Source: Clostridiales bacterium (GTDB lineage Bacteria > Bacillota > Clostridia > Lachnospirales > CAG-274). From it: a stretch of DNA of 64,000 bases. The notes beneath the pieces were generated by a model. It was given only the letters and a program-made list of their open reading frames with translations, did not search any database and was not told where the DNA came from. The stretch is from assembly GCA_018371275.1 (NCBI GenBank), contig JAHALF010000001.1:1-64000 (forward strand), in the 5' to 3' direction. Position 1 is the stretch's first letter; every line of letters begins with the position of its first letter. Position numbers and translations under genes: made by a program. Positions 13,200 to 21,693 of this stretch are shown here, one piece after another.

Positions 13200-13872
13200 A
13201 GTCATAACCTCCCTCTTTATCACTTAATATTATGCCTTTTTGGAGAGTTATAACTCGTTTTTTCATTTCATCAACTATATCTTTAGCGTGTGTCGCTATA
13301 ACAACCGTTGTTCCTCTAACATTTATTTCCTTTAAAAGTTCCATTATTTCCCAAGCTGTTTCCGGATCTAAATTACCTGTTGGCTCATCTGCCAATAATA
13401 TAGGAGGCTTATTTATTATAGCTCTCGCAAGAGCTACTCTTTGTTGTTCACCACCTGATAATTCATTAGGATAAGCTTTAGCTTTATGTGTTAATCCTAC
13501 CATAGCAAGTATAGCTGGAACATTCCTTCTTATGGCTTTTGGAGGTGTTTCTGTAACCTGTAAGGCAAATGCAATATTTTCAAAAACTGTTTTACTTGAT
13601 AAAAGTCTAAAATCTTGAAAAACAACGCCTATCTTTCTTCTTAAAAAGGGAATTTCTTTCCTTTTTATATTATTTATATCAATTCCATCTATAATAATTT
13701 TACCTTCTGTTGGCTCAACTTCTTTTAAAAGCATTTTCATAAAAGTAGATTTACCAGAACCAGAAGAACCAATAACAAAAACAAATTCTCCCTTTTTTAT
13801 ATTAAGCGAAATATTATTTATTGCAACAGCACCATTATCATAAATCTTTGTAACTTTATTTACATTAATCAA
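13189..13872 (-). CDS. ftsE: Cell division ATP-binding protein FtsE
   Basis: A 227-aa ABC ATPase with Walker A GSSGSGKST, Q-loop VFQDFRLL, signature LSGGEQQRVALARAI, Walker B ILLADEPTGNLD and the H-loop ATHA. The VFQDFRLLSSKTVFENIAFA segment is characteristic of FtsE. The initiation codon is TTG (13872), with GAGAGGGCGG upstream. It is the first gene of the ftsE-ftsX-M23 group and is 20 nt downstream of the CdaR-type regulator, so read-through from that gene is possible. Its product works at the septal membrane. Confidence 0.95.
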   Translation of the reverse strand: MINVNKVTKIYDNGAVAINNISLNIKKGEFVFVIGSSGSGKSTFMKMLLKEVEPTEGKIIIDGIDINNIKRKEIPFLRRKIGVVFQDFRLLSSKTVFENIAFALQVTETPPKAIRRNVPAILAMVGLTHKAKAYPNELSGGEQQRVALARAIINKPPILLADEPTGNLDPETAWEIMELLKEINVRGTTVVIATHAKDIVDEMKKRVITLQKGIILSDKEGGYDYED

Positions 13873-13892
13873 TTTTACCGCCCTCTCAAAAT

Positions 13893-14984
13893 TTAGTATT
13901 TAAAATTTTGTCTATATTGCATATATTTGCTAACCATTAACATTATTTTAAAAATAATTGCATCATCAAAATTTCTAAGGTCAAGACCTGTCATTTTTTG
14001 CAATTTGTCTAATCTATAAACTAGTGTATTTCTGTGTATATATAATTGTCTTGATGTTTCAGATACATTTAGATTATTTTCAAAAAATTTAGCAACAGTA
14101 GTAAGCGTTTCTTCATCAAAAGATGCCATTGTTATTCCATCTAAAACTTCTCCCACAAACATTTTACATAAATTGTTTGGTAATTGATAAATAAGTCTTC
14201 CTATACCTAATTGTTCATATTTTATAATATGTTTTTCTTCTTCAAATATTTTACCAACTTCTAAAGCCATCTTAGCTTCTTTAAAAGAAGATGATATGTT
14301 TTTTAAATCATATACTATGGAACCTATAGCAACTAATATTTTCTTATTAAGCTCTTCTGTTAATTTTTCATATATTTCATTAGCAAAATTTTCTATATCT
14401 TCATTTGTTTCTTTATCCTCAAGCTCTTTTACAAGTATAATTGTTTTTTCATCTACTGCTGTTATAAAATCTTTACCTTTAGTCGGGAAAACATTTCTAA
14501 TTATATCTACAGAATTAAGCTCTTTATCTATATCCGTTTCTATAAGATAAACTATTCTTTTAACATCATTTTCTATATGAAGCTTTTTAGCTCTAGAATA
14601 TATATCGACAAGTAATAAATTATCTAGTAATAAGTTTTTTATAAATTTATCTCTATCATATCTTTCTTTATAAGCTACTAAAAGACTTTGTATCTGAAAT
14701 GTAGCTATTTTACCTATTTGATATATTTCTTCATCTTCACCTTTTGCTAAAACAATGTATTCTGTACTATTATTATCTAAAACTTTAAAATATTGATAAC
14801 CTTGTACAAGTTGATTTTCTGCTGGACTATTTATAAAAAGATCTACACCATCTACTATAGTATTAATCATTTCATTTTCTGTTGTTACAACCACTTTTCC
14901 TTCTCTATCAACAACGCTAAATTCTCTTCTTGTAATATTTTTAAGACCATCTATAGTCGTTTGTAATATTTGGTTTGATATCAT
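13893..14984 (-). CDS. CdaR-family (sugar diacid/PucR-like) transcription regulator
   Basis: A regulator of the CdaR/PucR type. The N-terminus (about 1-130) is a diacid-recognition-like sensor (ISNQILQTTIDGLKNITRRE, then VDREGKVVVTTENEM). A GGDEF-like middle follows, and the C-terminal HTH_30 domain is near 300-355: FFENNLNVSETSRQLYIHRN and TLVYRLDKLQKMTGLDLRNF. I choose the start at ATG 14984, preceded by AAAAGGAGTGG; an upstream in-frame ATG lies inside that ribosome site. It diverges from the ZapA-like gene. Its ligand and targets are unknown; the family usually controls sugar-acid or purine use. Confidence 0.85.
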   Translation of the reverse strand: MISNQILQTTIDGLKNITRREFSVVDREGKVVVTTENEMINTIVDGVDLFINSPAENQLVQGYQYFKVLDNNSTEYIVLAKGEDEEIYQIGKIATFQIQSLLVAYKERYDRDKFIKNLLLDNLLLVDIYSRAKKLHIENDVKRIVYLIETDIDKELNSVDIIRNVFPTKGKDFITAVDEKTIILVKELEDKETNEDIENFANEIYEKLTEELNKKILVAIGSIVYDLKNISSSFKEAKMALEVGKIFEEEKHIIKYEQLGIGRLIYQLPNNLCKMFVGEVLDGITMASFDEETLTTVAKFFENNLNVSETSRQLYIHRNTLVYRLDKLQKMTGLDLRNFDDAIIFKIMLMVSKYMQYRQNFKY

Positions 14985-15203
14985 AATAAAGCCACTCCTT
15001 TTCATAATTCTATTTTATATTTAAACTTATATATTTATTTTATCTGTTTAGATATCTCTATATATTTTATATCAAAAATCAAAAAAATAAAAGACTATTT
15101 TATATAAAATGTTAAATTTTTTTACATAAATTATTTTTTATCCTAAATTTATTACTTTTTATTACAATAAACCTAATTATTTTAATAAAGTTTGTCAAAA
15201 CAA

Positions 15204-15231
15204 TTGATATATTTTAGATATATGGTATAAT
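15204..15231 (+). promoter_or_regulatory. Promoter of the ZapA-like gene
   Basis: TTGATA (15204-15209), a 16-nt spacer and TATAAT (15226-15231), followed by GAGGTG and the ATG at 15260. The rest of the 15006-15250 gap is AT-rich without other clear signals. Confidence 0.7.
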
Positions 15232-15259
15232 TATTATATCATTTTTTGAGGTGAATTAT

Positions 15260-16390
15260 ATGAATATAGAAAATAATATTAATAATCAAACTAATAAGCA
15301 TACAATTTCTGTAAAAATTGGTAATATAAACTATAACCTTTCAACAAATGAAAGTGATGAGTACATAAATGGAATAGCAAAATATATAAATAATAAAATG
15401 GAAGATTTATCACATATATATGAAAATTTAAACAAAAATTCTACATCTTTTTTGTTAGTTTTAGCACTTAATATAGCAGATGACCTTTTTAAACAACGTC
15501 AATTATTTAATAAAAATTCTAAAGTTATAACAGATTTAGAAAATAATATAAATTCAATTTCTTCTAAAAATGTTGATTTAGAAAATAAATTAAAAGAACT
15601 TGATAACACTTGTAAAAATAAAGATAACTCAATATTATATCTTGAAGATAAAATTAAAGATATTTCTCAAGAAAAGGATAATATTGTATCTAGTATAAAG
15701 GAAAAACTTAATAATATTTCTAAAGAAAAAGATAATATTATTATTAATCTTGAGGAAAAGCTTAATAATGCTTTAGAAGAAAATAAAACTCTTAATTCTG
15801 AAATAGATATGAAAATAGATAGTGCCTTATCTCAAAAAAATGCTATAATAAATGACTTAAAAGATAAAATTAATGTTTCTATATCTGAAAAAGATAACAT
15901 TATTTTAGAATTAAACAATTCTTTATTTGAAAAAGATAACACTATTTTAGAATTAAATAACTCTTTATTTGAAAAAGATAACACTATTTTAGAATTAAAT
16001 AACTCTTTATTTGAAAAAGATAACACTATTTTAGAATTGAATAATTCCCTATCTGAAAAAGATAATAATATTTTAGAATTGAATAATTCCTTATCTGAAA
16101 AAGATAATAATATTTTAGAATTGAATAATTCCTTATCTGAAAAAGATAATAATATTTTAGAATTAAATAACTCCTTATTTGAAAAAGATAATAATATTTT
16201 AGAGTTAAATAATTTTTTATCCCAAAAAAATCTTGTTATAGATAACTTAAAAGACAACTTAAATGAAGCCACAATAAAATTATCTAATACAAAAGATTTA
16301 GAAGAGCTTGAGATAGAAAAAGATATAAAAATTTTAGATTTGGAAGAAGAAATAGAAAATCTAAAAGCACAATTACAAAAATTACAATGA
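15260..16390 (+). CDS. zapA: ZapA-like division protein with long repetitive coiled coil
   Basis: Residues about 10-90 match ZapA, the FtsZ-ring stabiliser: KHTISVKIGNINYNLSTNES, YINNKMEDLSHIYENLN and FLLVLALNIADDLFKQ. Typical ZapA is about 90-110 aa; here a further 280 residues of predicted coiled coil follow, including eight tandem 14-residue units of the type EKDNTILELNNSLF (15887-16222). Fourteen residues are two heptads, so unit number can change without breaking the coil. The start is ATG 15260 behind GAGGTG, three codons after an in-frame GTG. It lies upstream of a U32 peptidase, SEDS protein and PBP. A cross-linking or spacing role at the septum is inferred. Confidence 0.85.
   Translation: MNIENNINNQTNKHTISVKIGNINYNLSTNESDEYINGIAKYINNKMEDLSHIYENLNKNSTSFLLVLALNIADDLFKQRQLFNKNSKVITDLENNINSISSKNVDLENKLKELDNTCKNKDNSILYLEDKIKDISQEKDNIVSSIKEKLNNISKEKDNIIINLEEKLNNALEENKTLNSEIDMKIDSALSQKNAIINDLKDKINVSISEKDNIILELNNSLFEKDNTILELNNSLFEKDNTILELNNSLFEKDNTILELNNSLSEKDNNILELNNSLSEKDNNILELNNSLSEKDNNILELNNSLFEKDNNILELNNFLSQKNLVIDNLKDNLNEATIKLSNTKDLEELEIEKDIKILDLEEEIENLKAQLQKLQ
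15887..16222 (+). repeat. Eight tandem 42-bp repeats inside the ZapA-like gene
   Basis: Eight contiguous 42-bp units, each encoding EKDN(I/T/N)ILELNN(S/F)L(F/S). Units 2-4 carry T at position 5 and units 5-8 carry N, a pattern that suggests stepwise duplication of neighbouring units. No spacers are present, so this is not a CRISPR array. Confidence 0.95.
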
Positions 16391-16486
16391 TTTTTATATA
16401 TATTTTATATTAAATATATACTAGCAAAATTTATACAATTTGTCCATAACTTTAATAAATTTTATTTTAGAAATTAGGTGAATATT

Positions 16487-18871
16487 TTGAACAGTAAAAA
16501 ACCTCAACTTTTATCTCCTGTTGGTTCAATGGATAGTATGATATCTGCTGTTAATAATGGTTGTGATGCTATATATTTAGGGGGTAAAGATTTTAACGCT
16601 AGACAAAGTGCCAATAATTTTAGTAATGATGAGCTAAATTATATTATAAATTATTGTCATCTTAGAGGTGTTAATGTAAATCTAACATTAAATATATTAT
16701 ATAAAGAAAATGAAATTCAAAATGTTTTAGACTTTGTATCGGAAATATATTCTTATGGTATAGATGCAATTATAGTGCAAGATATAGGAATATTTAATCT
16801 TATAAAAAATAATTTTAAAAATGTAGCTTTGCACGCTAGCACACAAATGACTATACATAATATAGAAGGTGTTAGATTTTTAAAAGATTTAGGATTTAAT
16901 CGTGTTGTATTAAGTAGAGAGCTTACACTTAAAGAAATTGAAAATATTACTAATAACACAGATATAGAAATAGAAGCTTTTGTACATGGAGCTATATGTG
17001 TATCTTATTCTGGAAGATGTCTTATGAGTAGTCTTATAGGTGAACGTAGTGGAAATAGAGGAAGATGTGCTCAGCCTTGTCGTATGGAATATAAACTTAT
17101 AAAAGATAATAAAATATATGCTGATAACTATCTCCTATCACCTAAAGACACATCTACATTACCTATAATAGATAAACTTGTAAAATCTGGTATACATACA
17201 TTTAAAATAGAAGGCAGAATGAAAAGCCCAGAGTATGTAGCAAGTGTAACATCTAATTATAGAAAATATATCGATAAAGTGGATAATAATACATTTTCAA
17301 AAATAGAAAGTAATGATTTAAAAGAACTTACACAAATATTTAATCGTGGTGGTAGCTCTATAACTGGTTATTATGAAAATTGGTCTAATAAATCTATGAT
17401 TAGCCCATCTCCTAAAAGTAGTGGATTACAAATAGGCATAGTAGAAAGTTATAATAAAAAAACTAAAAAATGTATAATTAAACTTAATGAACCCGTTATA
17501 TGTGGAGACGGCATAGAAATTTGGACAAAAACAAAGCCCCATTGTGGTACTAATATTTCAAAACAGGCTGGTGTTGGTGATTTAATAAATGTTACAATAG
17601 TAGGAAATATAAACAAAGGTGATTTAGTTTTTCGTTCATTTGATAAAGCCCTTGATAACAAACTAAAAAAATTATATAACAAAGATACTAGAAAACAAGA
17701 AATAAAGGTAGATATTATTGCAAAAGTAGATGAACCTCTTACCTTAAAATTATATAATAATAATATAGAAATTATAGAAGAAGGTTATATTGTAGAAAAA
17801 GCAAAAAATTCTTCTGTTACACAAGATATTCTTATAGAAAAATTATCTAAAACAGGAGATACCCCTTTTTACTTTATTTTTGAAAATATAGAAATAGATG
17901 AGACTATTTATATACCTTTAAGCTATATAAATAGTCTCAGAAGACAAGCTACAGAATCTCTTCAACAAAAAATTATACAGAGCTTTAAAAGAAATAAAAT
18001 AAATGTAAGTTATATTCCTAATATAAATATAGCTAACAATCAATATTTAACAGCATTAGTGCAAAATAAAGAACAGTTTGATGCTTGTATAGAAACTAAA
18101 CAATTAAAAAGAATATATATAGAATTATCAGAAGAAAACTTAACACATTTAGATTATTTTATAAAAAATGGTCACAAAAATAATATAGAAATATTTGTTG
18201 CACTTCTTTGGATATTTAGAGAACCTATGTCTAAAGACTTTTATAATATGTTAGATACATTAGAAAATTCTAAAATAGATGGATATCTTTTAAGAAATTA
18301 TATGAACCTAAACACTAATAAAAAAATTGTAGCAGATTATACTTTTAATATATTCAATAATGAATCTATAGATAAATTATTATCCCTATTTAACAACGTA
18401 ACACTATCTCCAGAGCTTAATATTTCAGAAATAAAAGAGCTTTCTTCTAAAGATACTGAAATTTTAGTATATGGTAAACTACCTTTAATGACAACTCATC
18501 AATGCCCAGTAGGTTTATATGTAGGTAATAAAGGTAATAATAGATTTTGTAAAATGAAAAATAAATGCGATAATTTTTATTTAAAAGATAGAACTGGTTC
18601 GTGTTTTCCTATAAAAAATGATTGCTTTAACTGTGTAACAACTATTATAAATAAAACTCCTTTATTTGTATTAAATAAATATGAAGAATTTAACAAACTT
18701 TCAACACAATATCTTCGTATTACTTTTATAGATGAAGACAAAGATGATATAAAAAATATTATAAACTATTATAATAAAACATTAATAAATAAAGAACATT
18801 TCAATATAAAAAACAGTCCATTTAAAAATATGGATTATACCAATGGTCATTTTTTTAGAGGTGTTCTATAG
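16487..18871 (+). CDS. U32 family peptidase (collagenase-like, with DUF3656)
   Basis: A 794-aa U32 protein. The N-terminal barrel (about residues 5-330) starts KPQLLSPVGSMDSMISAVNN, and the U32 signature region is near 155-215 (EAFVHGAICVSYSGRCLMSS, GNRGRCAQPCR). A C-terminal DUF3656-type part follows, with more cysteines. Some family members are secreted proteases; others (RlhA, TrhP) install hydroxyl groups on rRNA or tRNA with an iron-sulfur cluster, and the cysteine pattern fits the latter better. A TTG at 16487, 6 nt after AGGTG, is the likely start. It is 9 nt before the SEDS gene. Confidence 0.88.
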   Translation: MNSKKPQLLSPVGSMDSMISAVNNGCDAIYLGGKDFNARQSANNFSNDELNYIINYCHLRGVNVNLTLNILYKENEIQNVLDFVSEIYSYGIDAIIVQDIGIFNLIKNNFKNVALHASTQMTIHNIEGVRFLKDLGFNRVVLSRELTLKEIENITNNTDIEIEAFVHGAICVSYSGRCLMSSLIGERSGNRGRCAQPCRMEYKLIKDNKIYADNYLLSPKDTSTLPIIDKLVKSGIHTFKIEGRMKSPEYVASVTSNYRKYIDKVDNNTFSKIESNDLKELTQIFNRGGSSITGYYENWSNKSMISPSPKSSGLQIGIVESYNKKTKKCIIKLNEPVICGDGIEIWTKTKPHCGTNISKQAGVGDLINVTIVGNINKGDLVFRSFDKALDNKLKKLYNKDTRKQEIKVDIIAKVDEPLTLKLYNNNIEIIEEGYIVEKAKNSSVTQDILIEKLSKTGDTPFYFIFENIEIDETIYIPLSYINSLRRQATESLQQKIIQSFKRNKINVSYIPNINIANNQYLTALVQNKEQFDACIETKQLKRIYIELSEENLTHLDYFIKNGHKNNIEIFVALLWIFREPMSKDFYNMLDTLENSKIDGYLLRNYMNLNTNKKIVADYTFNIFNNESIDKLLSLFNNVTLSPELNISEIKELSSKDTEILVYGKLPLMTTHQCPVGLYVGNKGNNRFCKMKNKCDNFYLKDRTGSCFPIKNDCFNCVTTIINKTPLFVLNKYEEFNKLSTQYLRITFIDEDKDDIKNIINYYNKTLINKEHFNIKNSPFKNMDYTNGHFFRGVL

Positions 18872-18880
18872 GAGATTTTT

Positions 18881-20251
18881 ATGTATGAAATTATAATAAA
18901 TATTTCTAGATATATTTTTGATATATATATATTTGCATTTTTATTAATAGGATTTTTAATATGTATTGGAGAGAAAAATATTATATCAATTAATAGTAGG
19001 TTATATTTAATACTTCAAAGACTAATTATCTTTTTCTTTCATACATCTACTTTTACAATACTTATATTAAATAAAGAAACTAAAAAATTAGATACAAATA
19101 CAATTTTATTTTTTCTAATAACTCTTATATTTATTGTATTAGGTAATATTATAGTTTCTTTAATATATAAAAATAGCTGTCCTTTGTTATGGAATGGTAT
19201 ATTCCTTTTAATGTCTTTAGGTATAGCTGAACTATATAGATTAAACCCTCATTTAGCTAAAAGACAATTTGTATGGTTTATTTTAGGCTTTTGTATATGT
19301 TTAATAATTCCTATAATACTAAATATACTACCTAGATTAAATCTTTTTAAATATTTATATTTATTTTTAGGACTTTCTTTACTGCTTGCAACATTATTAA
19401 TAGGTATAGAAAATGGTGGTGCTAAAAACTGGATATCTATAAAAGGCTTAACATTTCAACCATCAGAATTAGTAAAAATATTATTTATCTTTTATTTATC
19501 GTCTTGTTTTTCAAATCACAATTTAAAAATAAAAGATTTAATATTTCCCTCTATAATGTCTCTTATATTTATAGTTTGTTTAGTTTTTCAAACAGACTTA
19601 GGAAGTGCATTAATATTTTTTATGACTTATTTAGTTATGATATATATTTCCACATCTAAAACTTGGCTTGTTTTATTAGGTTCATTTTTAGCTTGTATAG
19701 GTTCTATTATAGGATATAATCTTTTTAGTCACGTAAAAGTAAGAGTAGAAATATGGTTAAATCCTTGGATTGATATATCAAATAAAGGATATCAAATGGC
19801 TCAATCTCTTTTTGCAATAGGTACATATGGAGCTTTAGGTAGTGGTTTTAATATGGGTATGCCAACTACAATACCTGTTGTAGAAAAAGACTTAATATTT
19901 TCTGCTATATGTGAAGAATTTGGAGTATTTTTTGGTATTGGTATAATATTAATTTTTATTATGATTTTTTATAGAAGCGTTAAAATATCTTTAAATAGTC
20001 AAAATAAATTTTTAGGTCTTTTATCTTCTGGTATGACTAGCTTACTTTGCTTTCAAACATTTTTAATATTAGGTGGTGCTACTAAGCTAATCCCATTAAC
20101 AGGAGTAACATTACCTTTTATAAGCTATGGTGGTAGCTCAATAGTTATAAATTTTGTTTTAATAGGTATTCTACAATGGGTTTCTATAAGAAATGCTAAA
20201 TATAACCTGTATTATGAAGATAACAAAAACTATCAAGAAGTAAAAATTTAG
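18881..20251 (+). CDS. SEDS-family peptidoglycan polymerase (FtsW/RodA/SpoVE type)
   Basis: A 456-aa protein with about ten membrane helices. The SEDS core is clear: FVWFILGFCICL, GAKNWISIKGLTFQPSELVK, FQTDLGSALIFF, GYQMAQSLFAIGTYGALGSG and LPFISYGGSSIVI. SEDS proteins polymerise lipid II glycan strands together with a class B PBP, and the next gene, 11 nt downstream, is such a PBP. The first 100 residues carry extra hydrophobic segments. GGAGATTTTT precedes the ATG. RodA-, FtsW- or SpoVE-like use cannot be separated from this sequence. Confidence 0.92.
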   Translation: MYEIIINISRYIFDIYIFAFLLIGFLICIGEKNIISINSRLYLILQRLIIFFFHTSTFTILILNKETKKLDTNTILFFLITLIFIVLGNIIVSLIYKNSCPLLWNGIFLLMSLGIAELYRLNPHLAKRQFVWFILGFCICLIIPIILNILPRLNLFKYLYLFLGLSLLLATLLIGIENGGAKNWISIKGLTFQPSELVKILFIFYLSSCFSNHNLKIKDLIFPSIMSLIFIVCLVFQTDLGSALIFFMTYLVMIYISTSKTWLVLLGSFLACIGSIIGYNLFSHVKVRVEIWLNPWIDISNKGYQMAQSLFAIGTYGALGSGFNMGMPTTIPVVEKDLIFSAICEEFGVFFGIGIILIFIMIFYRSVKISLNSQNKFLGLLSSGMTSLLCFQTFLILGGATKLIPLTGVTLPFISYGGSSIVINFVLIGILQWVSIRNAKYNLYYEDNKNYQEVKI

Positions 20252-20262
20252 TAGGTGATATT

Positions 20263-21657
20263 ATGCGTTATAACATAAAAAAAGTATTTTGGTTTTATTT
20301 TCTATTATTTTTAATACTTATTATTTATTTACTATCTTTTACATTTTTTAAAAGAGATAATATAATAGGAAATCCATATAATCCAAGAGTAAAAGCCAGT
20401 CAAAATAATAATATACAAAGAGGTGCTATATTGGATAGAAATCTTAATGTTTTAGCAGAAACAAAAGAAAGTAGATTATATAATTATGATAATGTTTTTG
20501 CTCATACAGTAGGTTTTATATCTAATGGTGGCTATGGAATAGAAACTAAATATAACTTTGAACTACAAAAGCTAAATAATGCTTTATTACAACAATTAAA
20601 TTTACAAATTAATAATGATAACACGTTAAAAGGTAATAGCCTAGTTTTAACATTAGATAAAGATTTACAAAAATATTGTTATGATAAATTAAAAAATAAA
20701 ACTGGTGCTATTGTGGTTATTGATAGTACCACTGGTAAAATATTAGCTATGGTTTCATCTCCTAGTTTTAATCCAAATACTATATCTAAAAATTGGGATA
20801 CACTATCTAACGACACTAAAAATAACCCTCTTATAAATAGAGCAACACAAGGATTATACCCTCCTGCATCTGTTTTTAAAATAATAACTGCAGCAACATT
20901 TATAGAAAATTATGATGACTGGGAAAATTATACTTATAATTGTAAAGGTTATGAATCATATAACAATATAAAAATAGATTGTTTTGATAAAAAGGCTCAC
21001 GGTAAAATAAATTTAGAAGAAGCTTTGTCTGTATCTTGTAACAGCTTTTTTGTAAATTTATCAAAGATAATAACTCCTAAACAATTATCTAATGTTGCTA
21101 ATAAAGCTCTTTTCAATAAAGACTTAAATTTTCCTTTAGAATATAATAAAAGCATATTTTCATTAGATAGCAATTCTCCTGTTGATGAAATAATGCAAAC
21201 ATATATAGGACAAGGTAAAACTTTAACTACACCTCTTCATATTGCTCTTATAGGTTGTGGTATAGCTAATAATGGTTTAATAATGAGTCCTTATATAGTA
21301 GATAGTGTCATAGACTATAAAGGAAAAACTATAAATAAAAATATGCCCAAAAAACTTACAACTTCATTTTCTGTAGATACTGCTCAAACTATTAAAAATA
21401 TGTTAAAAAAAGTAGTTATAGATGGCACCGGTAAAAAGGCACAAGTTAAAGATATTTCCATATCTGCAAAAACTGGCACAGCACAAGTTGAAAACCAAAA
21501 AGACCATACTTGGTTTTTAGGTATCGCTCCAACGGAAAATCCAAATATTGTAGTTTCTATAATATTTGAAAATTCAGGTTCACATAGTGATATAGCAAAA
21601 ACTGCTGGAGATATAATTTCTTTTTGCAAACCTATGTTAAATAAAATAGAAAAATAG
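20263..21657 (+). CDS. Penicillin-binding transpeptidase (short class B, PbpA/FtsI-like)
   Basis: A 464-aa transpeptidase with one N-terminal membrane helix (about 8-30) and a compact pedestal domain (about 45-135) containing QRGAILDRNLNVLAETKESR. Catalytic motifs are SVFK at 203-206 (PPASVFKIITAAT), SCN at about 258-260 (SVSCNSFFVNL) and KTG at 403-405 (SAKTGTAQVE). It is shorter than FtsI or SpoVD and lacks PASTA domains, resembling PbpA. It cross-links stem peptides beside its SEDS partner. The gene ends inside a bidirectional terminator stem. Confidence 0.92.
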   Translation: MRYNIKKVFWFYFLLFLILIIYLLSFTFFKRDNIIGNPYNPRVKASQNNNIQRGAILDRNLNVLAETKESRLYNYDNVFAHTVGFISNGGYGIETKYNFELQKLNNALLQQLNLQINNDNTLKGNSLVLTLDKDLQKYCYDKLKNKTGAIVVIDSTTGKILAMVSSPSFNPNTISKNWDTLSNDTKNNPLINRATQGLYPPASVFKIITAATFIENYDDWENYTYNCKGYESYNNIKIDCFDKKAHGKINLEEALSVSCNSFFVNLSKIITPKQLSNVANKALFNKDLNFPLEYNKSIFSLDSNSPVDEIMQTYIGQGKTLTTPLHIALIGCGIANNGLIMSPYIVDSVIDYKGKTINKNMPKKLTTSFSVDTAQTIKNMLKKVVIDGTGKKAQVKDISISAKTGTAQVENQKDHTWFLGIAPTENPNIVVSIIFENSGSHSDIAKTAGDIISFCKPMLNKIEK

Positions 21658-21681
21658 ATGTAGATTTTAAACTACATCTAT
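21654..21681. terminator. Terminator after the SEDS-PBP genes
   Basis: ATAGATGTAG (21654-21663) pairs with CTACATCTAT (21672-21681), then TTTT. It separates the rightward PBP gene from the leftward GH3 gene. Confidence 0.85.
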
Positions 21682-21693
21682 TTTTAGTTGGTA

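Noticed and set aside
15887..16222. CRISPR-like periodicity
   Set aside because: The 42-bp units are contiguous, without spacers, and are in frame inside a coding sequence.
15832..16272. A 146-codon antisense frame through the ZapA-like repeats
   Set aside because: It is the mirror of the 42-bp repeats, with no ribosome site and a low-complexity product; the sense gene has ZapA homology, promoter and ribosome site.
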